A stretch of DNA of 64,000 nt from Chrysomallon squamiferum (Eukaryota > Mollusca > Gastropoda > Neomphalida > Peltospiridae): positions 24,973,502 through 25,037,501 of the forward strand of contig CM022679.1 of the NCBI GenBank assembly GCA_012295275.1. Direction: 5' to 3'. Of the stretch, positions 12,507 to 62,805 are shown one piece after another. The notes beneath the pieces were generated by a model. That model saw only the letters and a program-made list of their open reading frames with translations, was not told where the DNA came from and did no database searches. The first letter of the stretch is position 1. Every line of letters starts with the position of its first letter. Both the position numbers and the translations under genes were made by a program.

Positions 12507-12637
12507 GGAGAATAGAGGATATTTATAAGTATATTAATTGATATAACTTTGTTCATGTAAAAGAGTAAAACAAATAATAATCTTATTAAGAAGAATAAAA
12601 CCACCAACAATGTTTCTGTTGTAAAGGTAGTTCAAAC

Positions 12638-25813
<13,176 letters not shown>

Positions 25814-26182
25814 TTTTTTCGTTTGGGTACCGACAATTTGACAGCAGACATCCAACCCTCAGACTTCCGTAAACATAAACTTGAAAAGTATCGAGACTAA
25901 TTCCTGCGTTAAATTATATTATTTGTACTTCCACCATTTTTCTAGAGCATTACATTAAACGAATCTTGTGCTGTGTGTTGTTCTTTTTGTATTTATATTA
26001 TTTTGTCCACTACCAAAATGCATTATTAAAAAGTTACGTACAAAACATCGATGATTATGGTGACGTAACGATAACAACGATGGCGAAAATAATTAAAATG
26101 ATTGTTAGAGATACATTTGATACTTGACAATAATAACAACACGTTCTTGAACTACTGTCATATGGTCTCACAAGACTACTAT

Positions 26183-26237
<55 letters not shown>

Positions 26238-27286
26238 GCTACTACTATTGCTACATAAAATAGTGTTTGATATTAGTTATATATGAAGGAATTAAACAGG
26301 TATATATATAAAACACATTTCAGTCAGTGATGTCGATATTTCATGTTATTGCTCATTTGTACATATCCGTGAAAATAAAAACAACAGCAACAATTGTATA
26401 ATGGAGTGTATGTCGACGACGACGACAGCAGCAGTAATAATAATAAACACAGTTAACTTCTTTCACTAACTTATAATTAATTGGACAGCTATCTGAACCT
26501 ATTCACGCATGGCAGCATGACATATAAATCCACTACACGTTTCTACTGATAAGAAACTGGAGCTTGCTTATCTTCAGTGAGAATCAGGAATTTCTTTTGT
26601 TTCAAAATATTATGTAAGACTTAGCTAGGCGCCATACATTTTATTTTATTTTATTTTATTTTATTTTATTTTATAATTTTTTTTTTAAATTTATTTATTT
26701 AATTATTTATTATTATTATTATTTTTTTTTTTTTTTTTTTTTAACATTACGTTCTGAACCTCTTACTCTCTCAGATGTAGCAACCAATTCAAATAATGAC
26801 TGTTGTTTGTGTGAATTCATATGTTAACATTTAAAGTGTTTTCGTTCTAATTGATTTACGGTTCCGGCAGAATAGTTTTACGGGTCAGTATTACAAATAG
26901 TAATTTTCTTATCTCCCTTCGACCGGAACTGTTCAGAATAAAAAGTTCCGTCTTGGAAACCAGATAAACAAAACTCACACCAATCAATATTCAGACATTA
27001 ATCAAACTAATTTGAAATCTAAAAATGTATATTCGCATACATTAAACAATGTTATAATCACGTTTGATATGTTACATGCATGTGGTTAATAACGTTGATA
27101 TATCATACCGATAGGATCTATTTGAGGCGCGCAAGGCGTGAAACTTTGTTGTTTATTATTTTCGTTAGAGGGCCTGGATGTGTGGAAGCTTGAACTGGAA
27201 GTGAAGACTATGTATATTTGACATTAGTAGACTAATGGTGAAAGGAAACATAATTTTTGAATTGTACGATTAATCTGTGGTTAGCG
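25814..27286. promoter_or_regulatory. Divergent intergenic region between EXOC7 and the PLAT-ankyrin gene
   Basis: The start codons of two head-to-head genes are about 1.5 kb apart, so both promoters and 5' leaders should lie here. Immediately left of 27287 the sequence is richer in CpG ('gaggcgcgcaaggcgtg' near 27125). Repeats inside are (CTA)n at 26181-26237, (TTTTA)n at 26638-26674 and poly-T at about 26722-26742. No TATA box or initiator could be assigned with confidence. Confidence 0.5.
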
Positions 27287-50961
<23,675 letters not shown>

Positions 50962-53900
50962 ACTGTCCCTAGTGCCTTTACACATAAATTCATTTTTATT
51001 TTGAAATTTCCATTACTGTTGGCTTAATCTGTTGTTTCAAACCTTCCCAGAGTCCTGTGCATTTTATAAAATATTCACTGTTATTGTTCCTGGTTCTGTT
51101 GTTTAATGTTATCGTGAATTTTTTCATGTATAACAATTCAGTTATAGTTCCTGGTTCTGTTACTGAATCTTATCATGAATCTTAATGTAAAAGATATTCA
51201 CTGTTATGCAGATAAAATCGTATTATCTGTTTTTCATTGTTCCTGGTTCTATTTTTTAATCCTGTTTTGTAGTATAAGATATTTACTGTTAGGCAAAAAA
51301 CGATTTCTTTTCAATGTTTCTGGCTGTTATATTAATCATTTCCTAAGTATAAAAAAAATATTTTATTCCGATAAAGGATCTTGCCTTTATCCTTTTTATT
51401 GTTCATCATTCCATTACTTTCATTTTGTCAAGAGTCCAGAAGTTTGTCAAGCTTACTATTGTAATCATGAAGGTAATAATTTTACAGATACAAATATTTT
51501 ATTGTCCACTTTTTATTGTTCCATCTCTATTATTGTAATCCTATTTAAAGTCAGTTAGTTTGAAATTATTACTTTCATTATTGTGTAGACCATAGATTTA
51601 CAGATACAATTTTTATTTTGTAATTTTAAACTATTCCTCAATTTTTTCACTTTAGACTTATCCACAATTTTAAAATTGTATATGTTTAATATTATGTACA
51701 TTTAAAGGTACCTACAAATTTTAACATTTTTCTTTAGATATAAAACTATCTAATTTAATAAATAAAAAAAAAAAATGTCCTCTATATTTTCAGTTTAATC
51801 TTCTTTAATTACATAGTTATTCAATTTGTTTACTGTTTTCTTTTTTTTAACTTTTTTCTGAATTAATCGCTTGACTTAATTCTATCATAGCAATGAATAT
51901 TTTTTTTAAAATCTACTTTTCATATTTGTTTCATCTTTTTTGTTCAGAATCTTTGAATGTTTAAAATATTTATTGTGACAATTATACATAAATTATGTAT
52001 AAGTCATACATAAATTTTAATATTACATAAAATATACAAGGTTTCACATTTTGTGAAACTGTTTATTAAACTGAGTGATTTGTCACATTTTTAAATGTTA
52101 TGTAGGGATGACTGAACAGTTTCAATAATATTCTTTTTTTATCACTAATTCTGATTTTTATTTTTAAATTCTTTGAATCTTAATTAAATAGGTCACACAT
52201 TTTTTAATAAAATTTTAAGGTTCTTTAATGCTGTAATATTGATTTTAATTATCTTTGTTATGTTTTAATTATTATTATTATTGTTATTACTACTACTACT
52301 ACTACTACTACTACTATTACTATTACTACTATTTCAATTACTATTAGTCCTTATAAATTCTGTCCACATAGTTATGATAGGATTAAAAAGATAGAATTAA
52401 AAAAAAAGAAAAATGAACATTGAGATTTCTAAAATGATTTCAGTTAGAAATATACATATATATATATATATCACTGTTTATATGTGTGAATCCAGATTTG
52501 TTTTCTAAGGTGGTGGTTGTGTCCCTGTTTTAGAAATATATCAGTTACTAGATGCATCAGATTTAAACAGTTTGATACTTTGGCTTTATTCATATACAGC
52601 CTCTTTAGTATTTGTTGAAATGCTTGCATAGTTATGTATCTAGTTTGTTACTGAAATTATATTATTACATAAGATTAGTTTATGTAATTTGATTTTAAAA
52701 ATTTCATTAGTAAGCATTTTATTGCTCTTTCATAGAATTACATATATTTTTATCTCATTATTATTATTATTATTATTATTATGTGTGAGTATAGAGATAT
52801 ATGTTCACATATAAAACATCTATTCATATTTGTATATATAATTTTGTTTAAATGTTACTTATTTGTATAAAATCAACGTGTATTTCTCTATAAGTAGTGT
52901 TTTTTATGAAAATCATATTTGCAATCATATACTGAGTAAAATTACATAGACTGTAAATTATTTTTTTTTTTTTTTTTATATGTGAAACTATTTATTGTTG
53001 TTACTAGTGCCTACAATTCTTAATAAAATTAAAACATATATTGCTCTATTTTTGTAAATTATTCACTAACTATACACTATTCAGTTTAAAACTTGAGATA
53101 TATATATATATATATATATGATATAAAACAAGTGGGTGTCTATTACAGTGTAAAAGTCTGGGTTTCTCAGATATATTAAACAGGATTATAAGAATAAAGT
53201 TGTTTTTTTTTGTTTTTTTTCATTAGAAATTTAATTTAAAAATTCACCAATATTTTTACCATATTTAGATTATAATTTATTAAAAAGAAAAAAAAAAAAA
53301 AATAAAACGAAATCTGCAGTGGAATCTGTATTACTGTTTATTTTTCAATATTATGCTAAGAATTCGATCAGATAAGATCCAGTATACCATACTATGGTAT
53401 TATTTGTTATAAAATATCTGGTTACCATGGCAGTTGTAATGTTACAACAACAAAAATAATGATGATGATGTAGAAGGTAATGAAATTTATTTGTAAATTA
53501 AATTATAAACAATTATGTTGTAAATTATTATAATGATTATTTGTAAATATTTGAAAACATTACATTTGTTTCTATAGTAACTTTAGTGATTTTTTTTTAT
53601 TTAAATTATTTCTGTGACATATGAGTTTGAAAACATTTCATCTGTTACTAAAGTAACAAAAAAATTCTATCTGTTACTATGGTAACTGAAGTTTAAAACA
53701 TTCCATCTGTTAACTATGGTATCTGTGATTCAGATATAATTATTATACATAATCGTCTTCTTGTATTCTCAACTAATATCCATGTAACATTTCCTTATTT
53801 CTACATGAAACTGCAAAACACAAACACAAATATAGAAAATAATGCCTGTGATTTATAAATGAAATAAGTAATATTTTTAAACATGACCGTCCTTTTTTGA

Positions 53901-54211
53901 AAAAAAAATTATTGATATATTTTAATTTGTTTTAGAGTTTATGTTACTTTATGTTGTCTTATATGTAACAGCTGTGATATATTGAAATATATTTTACACC
54001 TACATTACTTATTTATTGATATTTTTATTTATTTATTATTGATTAAAAAACACATCAGATATGTCACATTACTTTTATCCAGTTTTTATACTGGTTTGTT
54101 AATCATCCACCTACTAATGAAAATACTGCTGCCATTGTTATATAAGTATGTATTTATGTTAAAACACACATAATTATATACAGAACGAGAGAAGGTACAG
54201 AGAAAGAATAT

Positions 54212-54265
<54 letters not shown>

Positions 54266-55525
54266 GGAAATGAATGGAGAAAAAGAGAAGCAAGAAAAAA
54301 AAATAAAAAAAAAAGATGTGTACATACATAGATACACATCAAAACTGATTTTATATAACTATTTTCAATGGTTTTATTTTTATTTATTTTGTATCTATTT
54401 CTCATAAAACAGCATCACCACCCAATGTACTCTTATATTTTACAGCCACTGACTGATGAATTATGACCCTTTTCTGAACTAATTTTAATATATTCAGAAG
54501 AAAACAGTATAAATTACTGGCTACAACTGTTATTACAGAAAATAATTTTGGTGGCATTAAAAGACTGAGTGGATCTTTTTTGCACTGTTTGCAGTATTCT
54601 CAGTCTGTCAGGATTTTTTTGTATGTTCTAAATGTGTCGCTATTTTGGTCAGCCAATTGCATATAAAATAAATTAACAAATCTTAAATTTATTTGATCAT
54701 TGACATAAAATATTTGGTGTTTAATCATTTGTAATCTACAATTTAGATGTATTATTTCTTTTTAATGTTATCATATTTATATTGTATAATTTGTGTTTTA
54801 AATTTAGCCTGAATTATTATGTTTTTGTTTTTTTTACACATGCCATTAAATTCATTTGCACATATCAATAGTAATTTTGTTCTTAAAATAAATGTTACAC
54901 TGGAATATTTATTTAAAATAACTTCTATTTTATTTTTTGTTTTCACTACAATTAAAATGTAAAGAAGATGGGGTTTTTCAATTAAAATATTTATCTATGT
55001 AATATTTTTTATTTTTTTATTTGTTTTTACATTGGTTAAAAATACTTCTTTTGTTTTTAAAATTAAATAATTTATTCATACAGCACCAACATACAGAATA
55101 TATTAATTTAGTTATAACAAACAAATCTTGTATTTAAGAATCCTGCCTGTTTTTCTTAAAAGTTATTTTTTTGACTCAAAATAAAAATTATACTTCAATA
55201 CATACAAATTGTAAGCATTTAGAATTTGTTTTGTAATCATGTCCCATGTCAAATTGCTGAAGAAGTGTCCTTAATGTTTTTCCAGTTTAGTAGAGAAATG
55301 TTTAAAAGAAAAGTTTAAGAGAAATGTTTAATTTTTACCATTTTGATCTGTCATGTCTATTCTGTGCTTCATGTGCCTACTGATAAATGTTGCCAAAGTT
55401 GTTTTTGTTCATTTTTCTCTGCATATTCTGTACCATGTTTTTTGTGATCTCTAGTTTCATAAAGAACAAACTGAACTCTTGTGTTGTCTGTTTTTCTTTC
55501 ATTTGTGTTGTGACCCTGTTACCAG

Positions 55526-55564
55526 AAAGGAACACAGAGAAACTTGTCTTTAACAGGCTTTGAG
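55526..55564 (+). other. Candidate orphan exon (39 nt, phase 0)
   Basis: CTGTTACCAG precedes and GTGAGCAG follows an open 39-nt segment encoding KGTQRNLSLTGFE. The acceptor and donor both fit consensus, with a T-rich tract upstream. It lies 4.6 kb beyond the PLAT-ankyrin stop codon. It could be part of an alternative 3' end in which the last exon is skipped, part of an unseen gene, or chance. Confidence 0.25.
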
Positions 55565-56032
55565 GTGAGCAGCCACCTAAACAACATGGACACTTTTCTG
55601 CATCCCGAATGTTTTTCTATAGATACATCTCTTAAATCAGCAGACAGCATGTTTAAATTATTATTCTGCTGTTAATCGATCTGGTGTCTTTTCTCCAAAA
55701 TAATTTTTTTTGATGATTAAGCAGTTTTTAAAGATGTCATTGCCCATTTCAGTAAGGGAGTGCTGTTTTTGTCTAATCAACTGGAGTCTGTGAACTGTGT
55801 TAGGAGAAAGCTGTGATGCTTGCTATGGCAATGCCAATCCACAATGAATTATGTTTGTTGTGGGTACTGGTGTCATGGATGTGAATAAAGATTGTAAATG
55901 TGTTTCAACAAATTGTCTAATTTGTATCTCTCCGATGAGAGGACACCTGCAGAGTAGGGACACTTTTGCTCAGACTCATATGAAGGTACAACTGTACTTT
56001 GTTTTTTTTGTAATCAACACATTAAAGTCACA

Positions 56033-56088
<56 letters not shown>

Positions 56089-57139
56089 TGTGTGAATGCA
56101 TGTGTGATGAAAAGTTTTAATGAAATATATTTTAAGATATTTTTCTCCTTCAATCAACTACTTTTTACTTTAACCATTTTCTTTATTTACAATTAGTCCA
56201 TCACTTAACAGTAACACAAGGGAATGCTTATAATGGACTATATAGGCCTATATTAATGATTTATCTAAGTTGTTTTTTTTTCTTTTCTAATTTTTCTTAT
56301 ATTTGTCTTTATTATTTTATTTTTTAATTTATTTATGTACTTTATTTATTTATTTATTTAATTATAAATTTATTTATTATTATTATTTTTTTAATTATTA
56401 TTCATTATATCTTATCACTTTTGATTCTCTTTATTCTATTTCACATGTGATCCAGAACCCAACACTGACATGTGCCTTTCTACTTTGGTAATAGTCTGTT
56501 AGTAAAAAATAGCTCAAAGTGTGGCAATGGTATAGTTTCCCTTTTGTCTCACAATCAAGAAATCTTTCTATCTGCCTCTTGCCACTGACAGGAAAGTTCA
56601 TACATAACCTTTAATGAACCAGATAGGACATGTAGGTTTGAATGGGAAATAACGTGCTGTAACAACTCGATACATTTTTAAGAAGAATTCCTATGCCACT
56701 GGAAATTTTCCATAAAACTTTAAAACACAAATCATTCTTAAACATCTTTTATTGTCTGTATAATGAATACAAACACATAAAAAAAACCCTGAAAATTAAA
56801 AAATTGTTATAGAAAATGTTATAGATAAATTGTTTATTAAGGCAAAATTTTTTATAATTACATGCAACAGAGTAAACTTGTGTAAAATAACACATGAATG
56901 ATGTAACATAATTTAAATTTATTTTTGTAACAGGTATTTCGATTTTTTTGCACATTCTTCAGACAATAGCAAACACTGAATAATAATCCAGATTTTCTGA
57001 TATTATAATTATCTGTAATGTTTGCAATAAACAATTTAAAAAAGAAAAACAAAAGAATAATAATAACTTTGGAATTAATATTTTTGGTACAATGTAATTC
57101 TTAAATACAAGTGAGTAGAACTATATAGATCTTAGACAC

Positions 57140-57405
57140 TATTTTAGAATTTCACAAAACTGTATCTTAAATAACAAAAGAACAATTCAAATTTTCTTTA
57201 CTTAACTTAAAACTTTCAAGTGACCAGTTTTATTTCTTGTTTTATTAAATTTTTTATATGTACAATATTAAAATTGTAGAATTACACAAGACTATGTCTT
57301 AAATAAAACAAGAACAGGACACATTTTGTTTAATAAAATCAAACCTTTCATGTGACCAATTTTATTTACTGTTTTGAAATTTTGTATATATACAGTATTA
57401 AAAAA
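57140..57405. repeat. Tandem duplication, about 132-bp unit
   Basis: Two diverged copies share 'gtcttaaataaaacaagaac', 'tttcatgtgaccaattttat' and 'tatacagtattaaa'-type blocks in the same order. No gene is associated. Confidence 0.7.
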
Positions 57406-57612
57406 TATAAAATGAATTGTAATTTTACAAATGTTTACAAAATGTTTCAAGCTTAGAAAACTGTTGAGTAAGGCAACATTGGCAATTGATATTTATAAAA
57501 ATAGTAAAAATATTTCATAATAAATTTTAAGGCCACTTACTGATTTACATATTCAGAAGACAGATTAAAATCAATTAGGAATGAAAATGAATATACATAT
57601 AATATATATAAA

Positions 57613-57651
<39 letters not shown>

Positions 57652-59412
57652 TTTAATGCAAATAGGGATTAAAATTATTCATTAATGTTACACTTAATGA
57701 AAATTGGGATTATAATTTGTATTCAATATTACATTCAGTATAATTTGGAATTATAACATTTAATATAAACAGGGATAAAATCACATTTAATTTAAATTGG
57801 AATTACAATCTGTATTTAATATTATATATAATGTAAATTGGGATTAAAATTAATGTAACATTTAATCTACATGCAATGAGACTCAGCTGTTATGTCATTA
57901 GTTGTGCTTGATCTCAGTATGTGTACAGTGATTCTTTGAATAAAAATACTGATGAAAATTAAAATAAAATGTAAACAGTAATTGTAATTGGGACTATGAA
58001 CCATTTTTGATTAGTGCAAAGAAAACAATTTAATTATAGCAGTGTAGAAAAAAAAGAAGATACAAACACTTTTCTATATTCTTTAGTAAAAATCCTTTTT
58101 TACATAGATATATACTTTTCTGTGTACCAAATATCTTCAAACTTATTTTATTGTTATACTTTGTTATTAGCACATGTAAAATAGTACACATGTAATTCAC
58201 ATGAGGTACATTTTGTTCATTATCTTCATAGTTGTACTTATATTATACATTACTAAAGAATACAATATTGACTCTACTCAAGGAATATATTATTAGAACA
58301 GTGGTAAACATTTCACTGGAATATATTGGAATTCAAAAAAAATATATGAAAAAGAAAAAAGTAATTAATAAAAAAAATAATTAAAAAATAAGAACTGAGT
58401 TACATTCATATTGTATTGTTTTACAGATATATGTATATATATATATATATATTTAAAATGATTTATGAGTTATGAAAAACAGTTAAAATAACAACAGTTC
58501 CTTTTTACATGTATCAAACTGTTTTATACATTTAATAAAAAAAATGATTAATAAGTCTTCTGATTAAAATGCTTCCTAGTAAAGATTATTCCTTTAATTT
58601 TTACACACAAATTAAAAATGTTACAAAATTGATAACAGACTGCCATGGTTTTGGATATAGAACAATACAAAAATAGAATTTGCATTAAAATCATTTCTAT
58701 TTGATGTCTGTGATCCCCAAATCACAACCTGTCCCTCTCACACAAACACACCCACAACAGAGACACAGAAACACAAACAGAAAGGCAAACATACAAAAAT
58801 ATAAAAGGCCATGGTAATTAATTCATCTGTCATGTAAATATATTAAATGCATACATAAAAAAGTATTTTATAAAATTAAACATGAACACTGGGATTGCAC
58901 ATAAAAAACAGATGTCCATGAAACTCTGTACAGGATTTCAAAAAGGGAATATACTTTTGTAATGACAGATATAGTAACATTCATAAAGAAACATTTACTT
59001 CACTGTAAGAATAAAAAAATAACAATATCAGTCAAAAAAAAAAAGAAAAAAAAAAAGAAAAAGAAAGACAAATTAAATACAAGGTTGCATATTCTTTAAA
59101 TAATTCATTTAAAATTTATCACAACAAAGGTAACAGATATTGAAATTTGTATATATATATATGTACAAACAAACATAAAGTAGAGCTGCTGAGATATTGA
59201 CTTGTTAGTTTACCAGCGATTGACTAAAACATCATTTTAAACACTTTTCAAAATAACTGAAAAATAAAATGAGATATTTCAGATCTTCATCTATTTTTCC
59301 TCTCAGTAAGTTACAAACCCCTGTTTTTTTATATAAAATAAGCAGTAGTGTTTTCTTGAACCAAAATATGCATCAGGCATGCATAATTATTGCTGTTGTT
59401 GTTGTTGTCCTA

Positions 59413-59418
59413 TTTATT
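59413..59418 (-). terminator. Candidate TMC polyadenylation signal (AATAAA)
   Basis: A minus-strand AATAAA about 250 bases below the predicted TMC stop. Support is positional only, because the hexamer is common in this AT-rich sequence. Confidence 0.25.
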
Positions 59419-59663
59419 TTGTTAATAAACATTTTAAAAGATAAAGAAATTTGTGTTAAAAATATGATATAAAAATCAATAGGTTAATAAGTAAAAATAT
59501 TTCTCAGTAAAAAATAATAAATTTTTAAACTTAATGCCAAAGACCAGGACAACAAGTACAAGTAATCTTGATACTTATTAATCTTCTGTTATAAAAATCT
59601 GAAAGAAAGCTTTTAATTACGTGTCTCTCTTTACAAGTACTGTTTGTAATTCTTTAACATCTG

Positions 59664-59799
59664 CTAGGTCTGTGTGACTCTGCTTGATTCAGCCATTGTC
59701 TTAATAAACTCTCTTCCACCTGAAAAAAATAATTAAAAAATGTAAACAAATAAACAGTTATACAGAAATACAGACATAGAGAAAGGACAGGTACAGCAT

Positions 59800-59845
<46 letters not shown>

Positions 59846-59923
59846 GGATAGATAGATAGATAGATAGATAGATGGATAGATAGATAGATAGATAGATGGA
59901 TGGATAGATAGATGGATAGATAA

Positions 59924-59964
<41 letters not shown>

Positions 59965-60034
59965 GTGAGTGACAGATATACAGACAGACATATAGATGGA
60001 TGGACAGGCTGATAAACAAGTAGAGACAGGCATA

Positions 60035-60086
<52 letters not shown>

Positions 60087-60585
60087 AACGTGAGTGTTTG
60101 TATATGAGTGTTTGCAACTAATGAAATAAAAACCAATAAAAACTCAACTAATCTATAAACATCAAAAATAAAAATGTTATAACAGCAAGACACATTACTT
60201 GTTCACAAAAAAAAAAAAAAGACACAATTTTTAATCAAAAAATCAGATTACACCATTAATTAATCAATAACAAATGAAGCTATATGTAACCAATACCAAG
60301 CAGTGTAATTCATAACTGGTAAAAACAGACTTTGTTGTGGGCAACAACAATCAGCAAGGTAAAGTGAGATCATGTTGCTGTCATAAAACACAGGTGATGC
60401 TGTACACACCTGTAACGAAGTAAAAGGTAAAAATTACCTGGTGATGCGTAGGTGCTGTGTGAAAGCTCATGGCGAGGCTGCGTGTTTGTTTTTGATTTAC
60501 TTTTTCTGTTTGCTTCTTGAAGCAGACCCAGAAGAAAATTCTTGTCTTTACCCTCCTGAAAAAAAAAGACATATAATAATGAAAT

Positions 60586-60642
<57 letters not shown>

Positions 60643-62533
60643 AAGATAGATAGATAGAAAGATAGATAGATAGATAGCTAAATAAATAGAGAGAGATATA
60701 GATGCAGATATATAAATAGAAAACTGGATTTACTTGGCACCAGTGAGATATGATGGCTTAGACAAGGTGCAGGTTCATAAAGATTAAAATGACACGAAAT
60801 TGAAATTACAAATGAAAAAACAAAAAGAATCATTTCTTCATAGTTAAAGATACCCTTTTTTTAAAAAAAAGAGTCTCCAGTTATTGTTTATTAAGCCTTC
60901 ATTCCTTAGATTAGATTATATGTGTATTTATTTTTTTATGTGTTAACCTTTTAATGAACTACAGTCAATAGCACAAAGATAAAAGTAAAACAAAATTAAA
61001 TTAAATAATTAAAATCACTTTTGTTTTTGTTTTACACAAGTTTTAAAGTTTATAAAAATATACAGTGGGGAGGAGCAAATTAGAAATATAAAAAAAATAT
61101 TATTATTTTTTTTAACATCTTGCTTAAAATAATTTATAAAAACTTTAAAAAGGAAAATATCAGTATGTAAAAAAGTGAAACTTCCACTCACCAGAGAGAG
61201 CTGTTGACGAAGTAGCTGTACCATTTCCTTGTGTCCAATCATTGCAATCCTCATGTAGTATGTCGCCATGCTGTAGTAGTCAAAAGTAAATAACACGTTT
61301 TTCATTTCAACAGTTTTAATAAGTGAATTAAATACTGTAACAGACATTTTTATATTAATATTTTCCATATCGTAATAGAATGGTCTTTAATGTACTGTAA
61401 GTAAAATAAATACTGCAACATATTTTAATGCTGATAATTTCTGTTTGGTAATAATATGCTCTGTCTGTCATATAGTAAAATAATTAATTATTAACAACAT
61501 TATAGAACAAATCTGAATGAATCTTGTTAAACTGTAGTAACAAGAAAAATAGCTACAGGCTAATATTACGTTAATAACAGTACAGATTTAAGTGTAGGAG
61601 TATGTTCCACTATATACATGGAAATTAAATATTAAAATACACAGCACACACATAAATATATATATGTTTATGTATTTAATTTCAAAATTATGTATCAACC
61701 TCATAATTATTCTAACATGCACACACACACACACACACAGAGAGACACACAGACACAAATGCAAAAAGAACCATTAGACAGAAATAAATATTCAGTCTAA
61801 AGCAGTATCAGATGTGTAAAACAGCTTGATTAACGTACCACAAGAAAACTAGCAGGCCAAAAATGGCGCCGGGTGAAGCTATGAACTGTATGATGTCTGT
61901 GAGCCAAGTGTACTCCACCTTCCACTCGTCTATGAGGATGGTCACCACTTCGTACGTCGTCGTTATGTTTCTGTAGGGACCACATGTAGTGCTAGGTTTC
62001 ACACTACACACAAACAGAAAACCAGTTTTAAAAAATAATGAATCATTATATTGTTGAAAGTTATATTTATAATGCACACAGACATACACACACACACACA
62101 CACAAAGAAAAAAAATGAACAACAAAAAAGTAAATAAAAATATTATCAGAAGTACCCTAAAAAGTGATACTATCCTCCAGAAAAAGTGAAAATAAAAATA
62201 AGTATTAATATTTAAAACTAACAAAAAATGTTATCAAAATTAAACTAAATAATACTACTTCTCTGAAAAAAAAACCCAGAAGCAATAAGAACAAAAAAAA
62301 CCCACTCATTTCCCCAAATCTCAGAAGTCTGACAAAACATGAATTAAAAAAGCAATAAATAATAATAATAATATGTTAAATAACAATAATAATAATAATA
62401 TATTAAATAACAATAATAATAATATTAAATAACAATAATAATAATAAAATATTAAATAATAATAATAATAATAATATATTAAATAATAATAATAATAATG
62501 ATAGTAATAATAAAGTATTAAATAATAATAATA

Positions 62534-62576
<43 letters not shown>

Positions 62577-62805
62577 TAATAATAATAATAAATAAATAAA
62601 TAATAATAATAAAAATAATAATAATAATGAAAGTAATAATAACAGAACATTAGATAATAAAAGAGTCGACTTACAAAATGATTCCGCAGGTGACAGCTGC
62701 TGCAGTGAGCAGGAAGAAGACGAAGAGAAAACCCATGAAAATTGTGTGTGAGCGAGCCGCCCTCCACGGGTGCATGGAGGGTTTGCAGTTCTGTAAGACA
62801 CTGAT
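59664..62805 (-). CDS. TMC (transmembrane channel-like) protein, C-terminal five exons, 5' end outside window
   Basis: Exons on minus: 62675-62805, 61839-62003, 61192-61270, 60438-60555 and 59664-59719. They join in phase to 183 codons with GT-AG introns. The first opens at phase 0 with ISVLQNCKPSMHPWRAARSH, the loop before a TMC membrane helix, then a hydrophobic span (IFMGFLFVFFLLTAAAVTCG). Next comes STTCGPYRNITTTYEVV, the extracellular CGPFR-type motif of TMC proteins. A last membrane helix follows (IIQFIASPGAIFGLLVFLW), then a basic cytosolic tail with HKEMVQLLRQQLSLEGKDKNF. TMC1/TMC2 form the mechanotransduction channel of hair cells; other TMCs have varied sensory roles. The subfamily cannot be told from this fragment. 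Phase predicts a stop at 59664-59666 (…SSRVTQT); another frame of the same exon is open to 59654. Upstream exons lie beyond 64000. Confidence 0.85.
59798..60081. repeat. Compound (GATA)n-(GACA)n-(CA)n array in the last TMC intron
   Basis: GATA units with GATG interruptions (about 59798-59930) pass into GACA units (about 59931-59965), mixed ACAGATA sequence and then (CA)n at 60035-60081. Long open frames of Ile-Tyr-Leu-Ser repeats on the minus strand come from this array. One of them runs into the last TMC exon. Confidence 0.95.
60586..60682. repeat. (GATA)n microsatellite in a TMC intron
   Basis: About 22 GATA units with a few 'gaaa' interruptions lie just upstream, in gene sense, of the exon 60438-60555. 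Confidence 0.95.
62357..62642. repeat. (AAT)n compound microsatellite beside a TMC donor
   Basis: AAT units alternate with 'atattaaataac' blocks through almost 290 bases. The tract ends about 30 bases from the donor of the exon at 62675-62805. Overlapping Leu- and Tyr-rich frames are artefacts. Confidence 0.95.

Larger units (their letters stand above)
7512..12637. other. Gene-free spacer with microsatellites, a minisatellite and possible 3' UTR
   Basis: No supported coding exon was found between the transposon and the end of EXOC7. Contents include (AAAT)n at about 7597-7685, (ATT)n at 7829-7875, TA runs near 7911, 8900 and 9117, and the 27-bp minisatellite near 9.7-10.1 kb. About 8280-8480 is less AT-rich and non-repetitive, and could be a promoter or transcribed non-coding segment. 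A possible decayed mariner fragment lies near 11250-11335. Bases below 12638 are the likely 3' UTR of EXOC7 on the minus strand. Confidence 0.5.
50962..59653. other. Convergent intergenic region between the PLAT-ankyrin and TMC genes
   Basis: The first part is the likely 3' UTR of the PLAT-ankyrin gene: about 51040-51310 contains three diverged copies of a 'gttcctggttctgtt' unit. Other contents are (ACT)n near 52287-52335, TA runs near 52452 and 53097, (GA)n at 54214-54262 and (GT)n at 56034-56092. A duplicated 132-bp segment lies at 57140-57405, and there are 'gggattaaaatt'-type repeats at 57650-57870. Apart from the weak candidate exon at 55526-55564, no coding segment was found. Confidence 0.55.

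Noticed and set aside
59654-60193. 179-codon frame with Cys-Val and Ile-Tyr-Leu-Ser runs, looking like a membrane protein
   Set aside because: It is the CA/GATA/GACA repeat array read through into the last TMC exon; the acceptor at 59720 and codon phase show only the end is coding.
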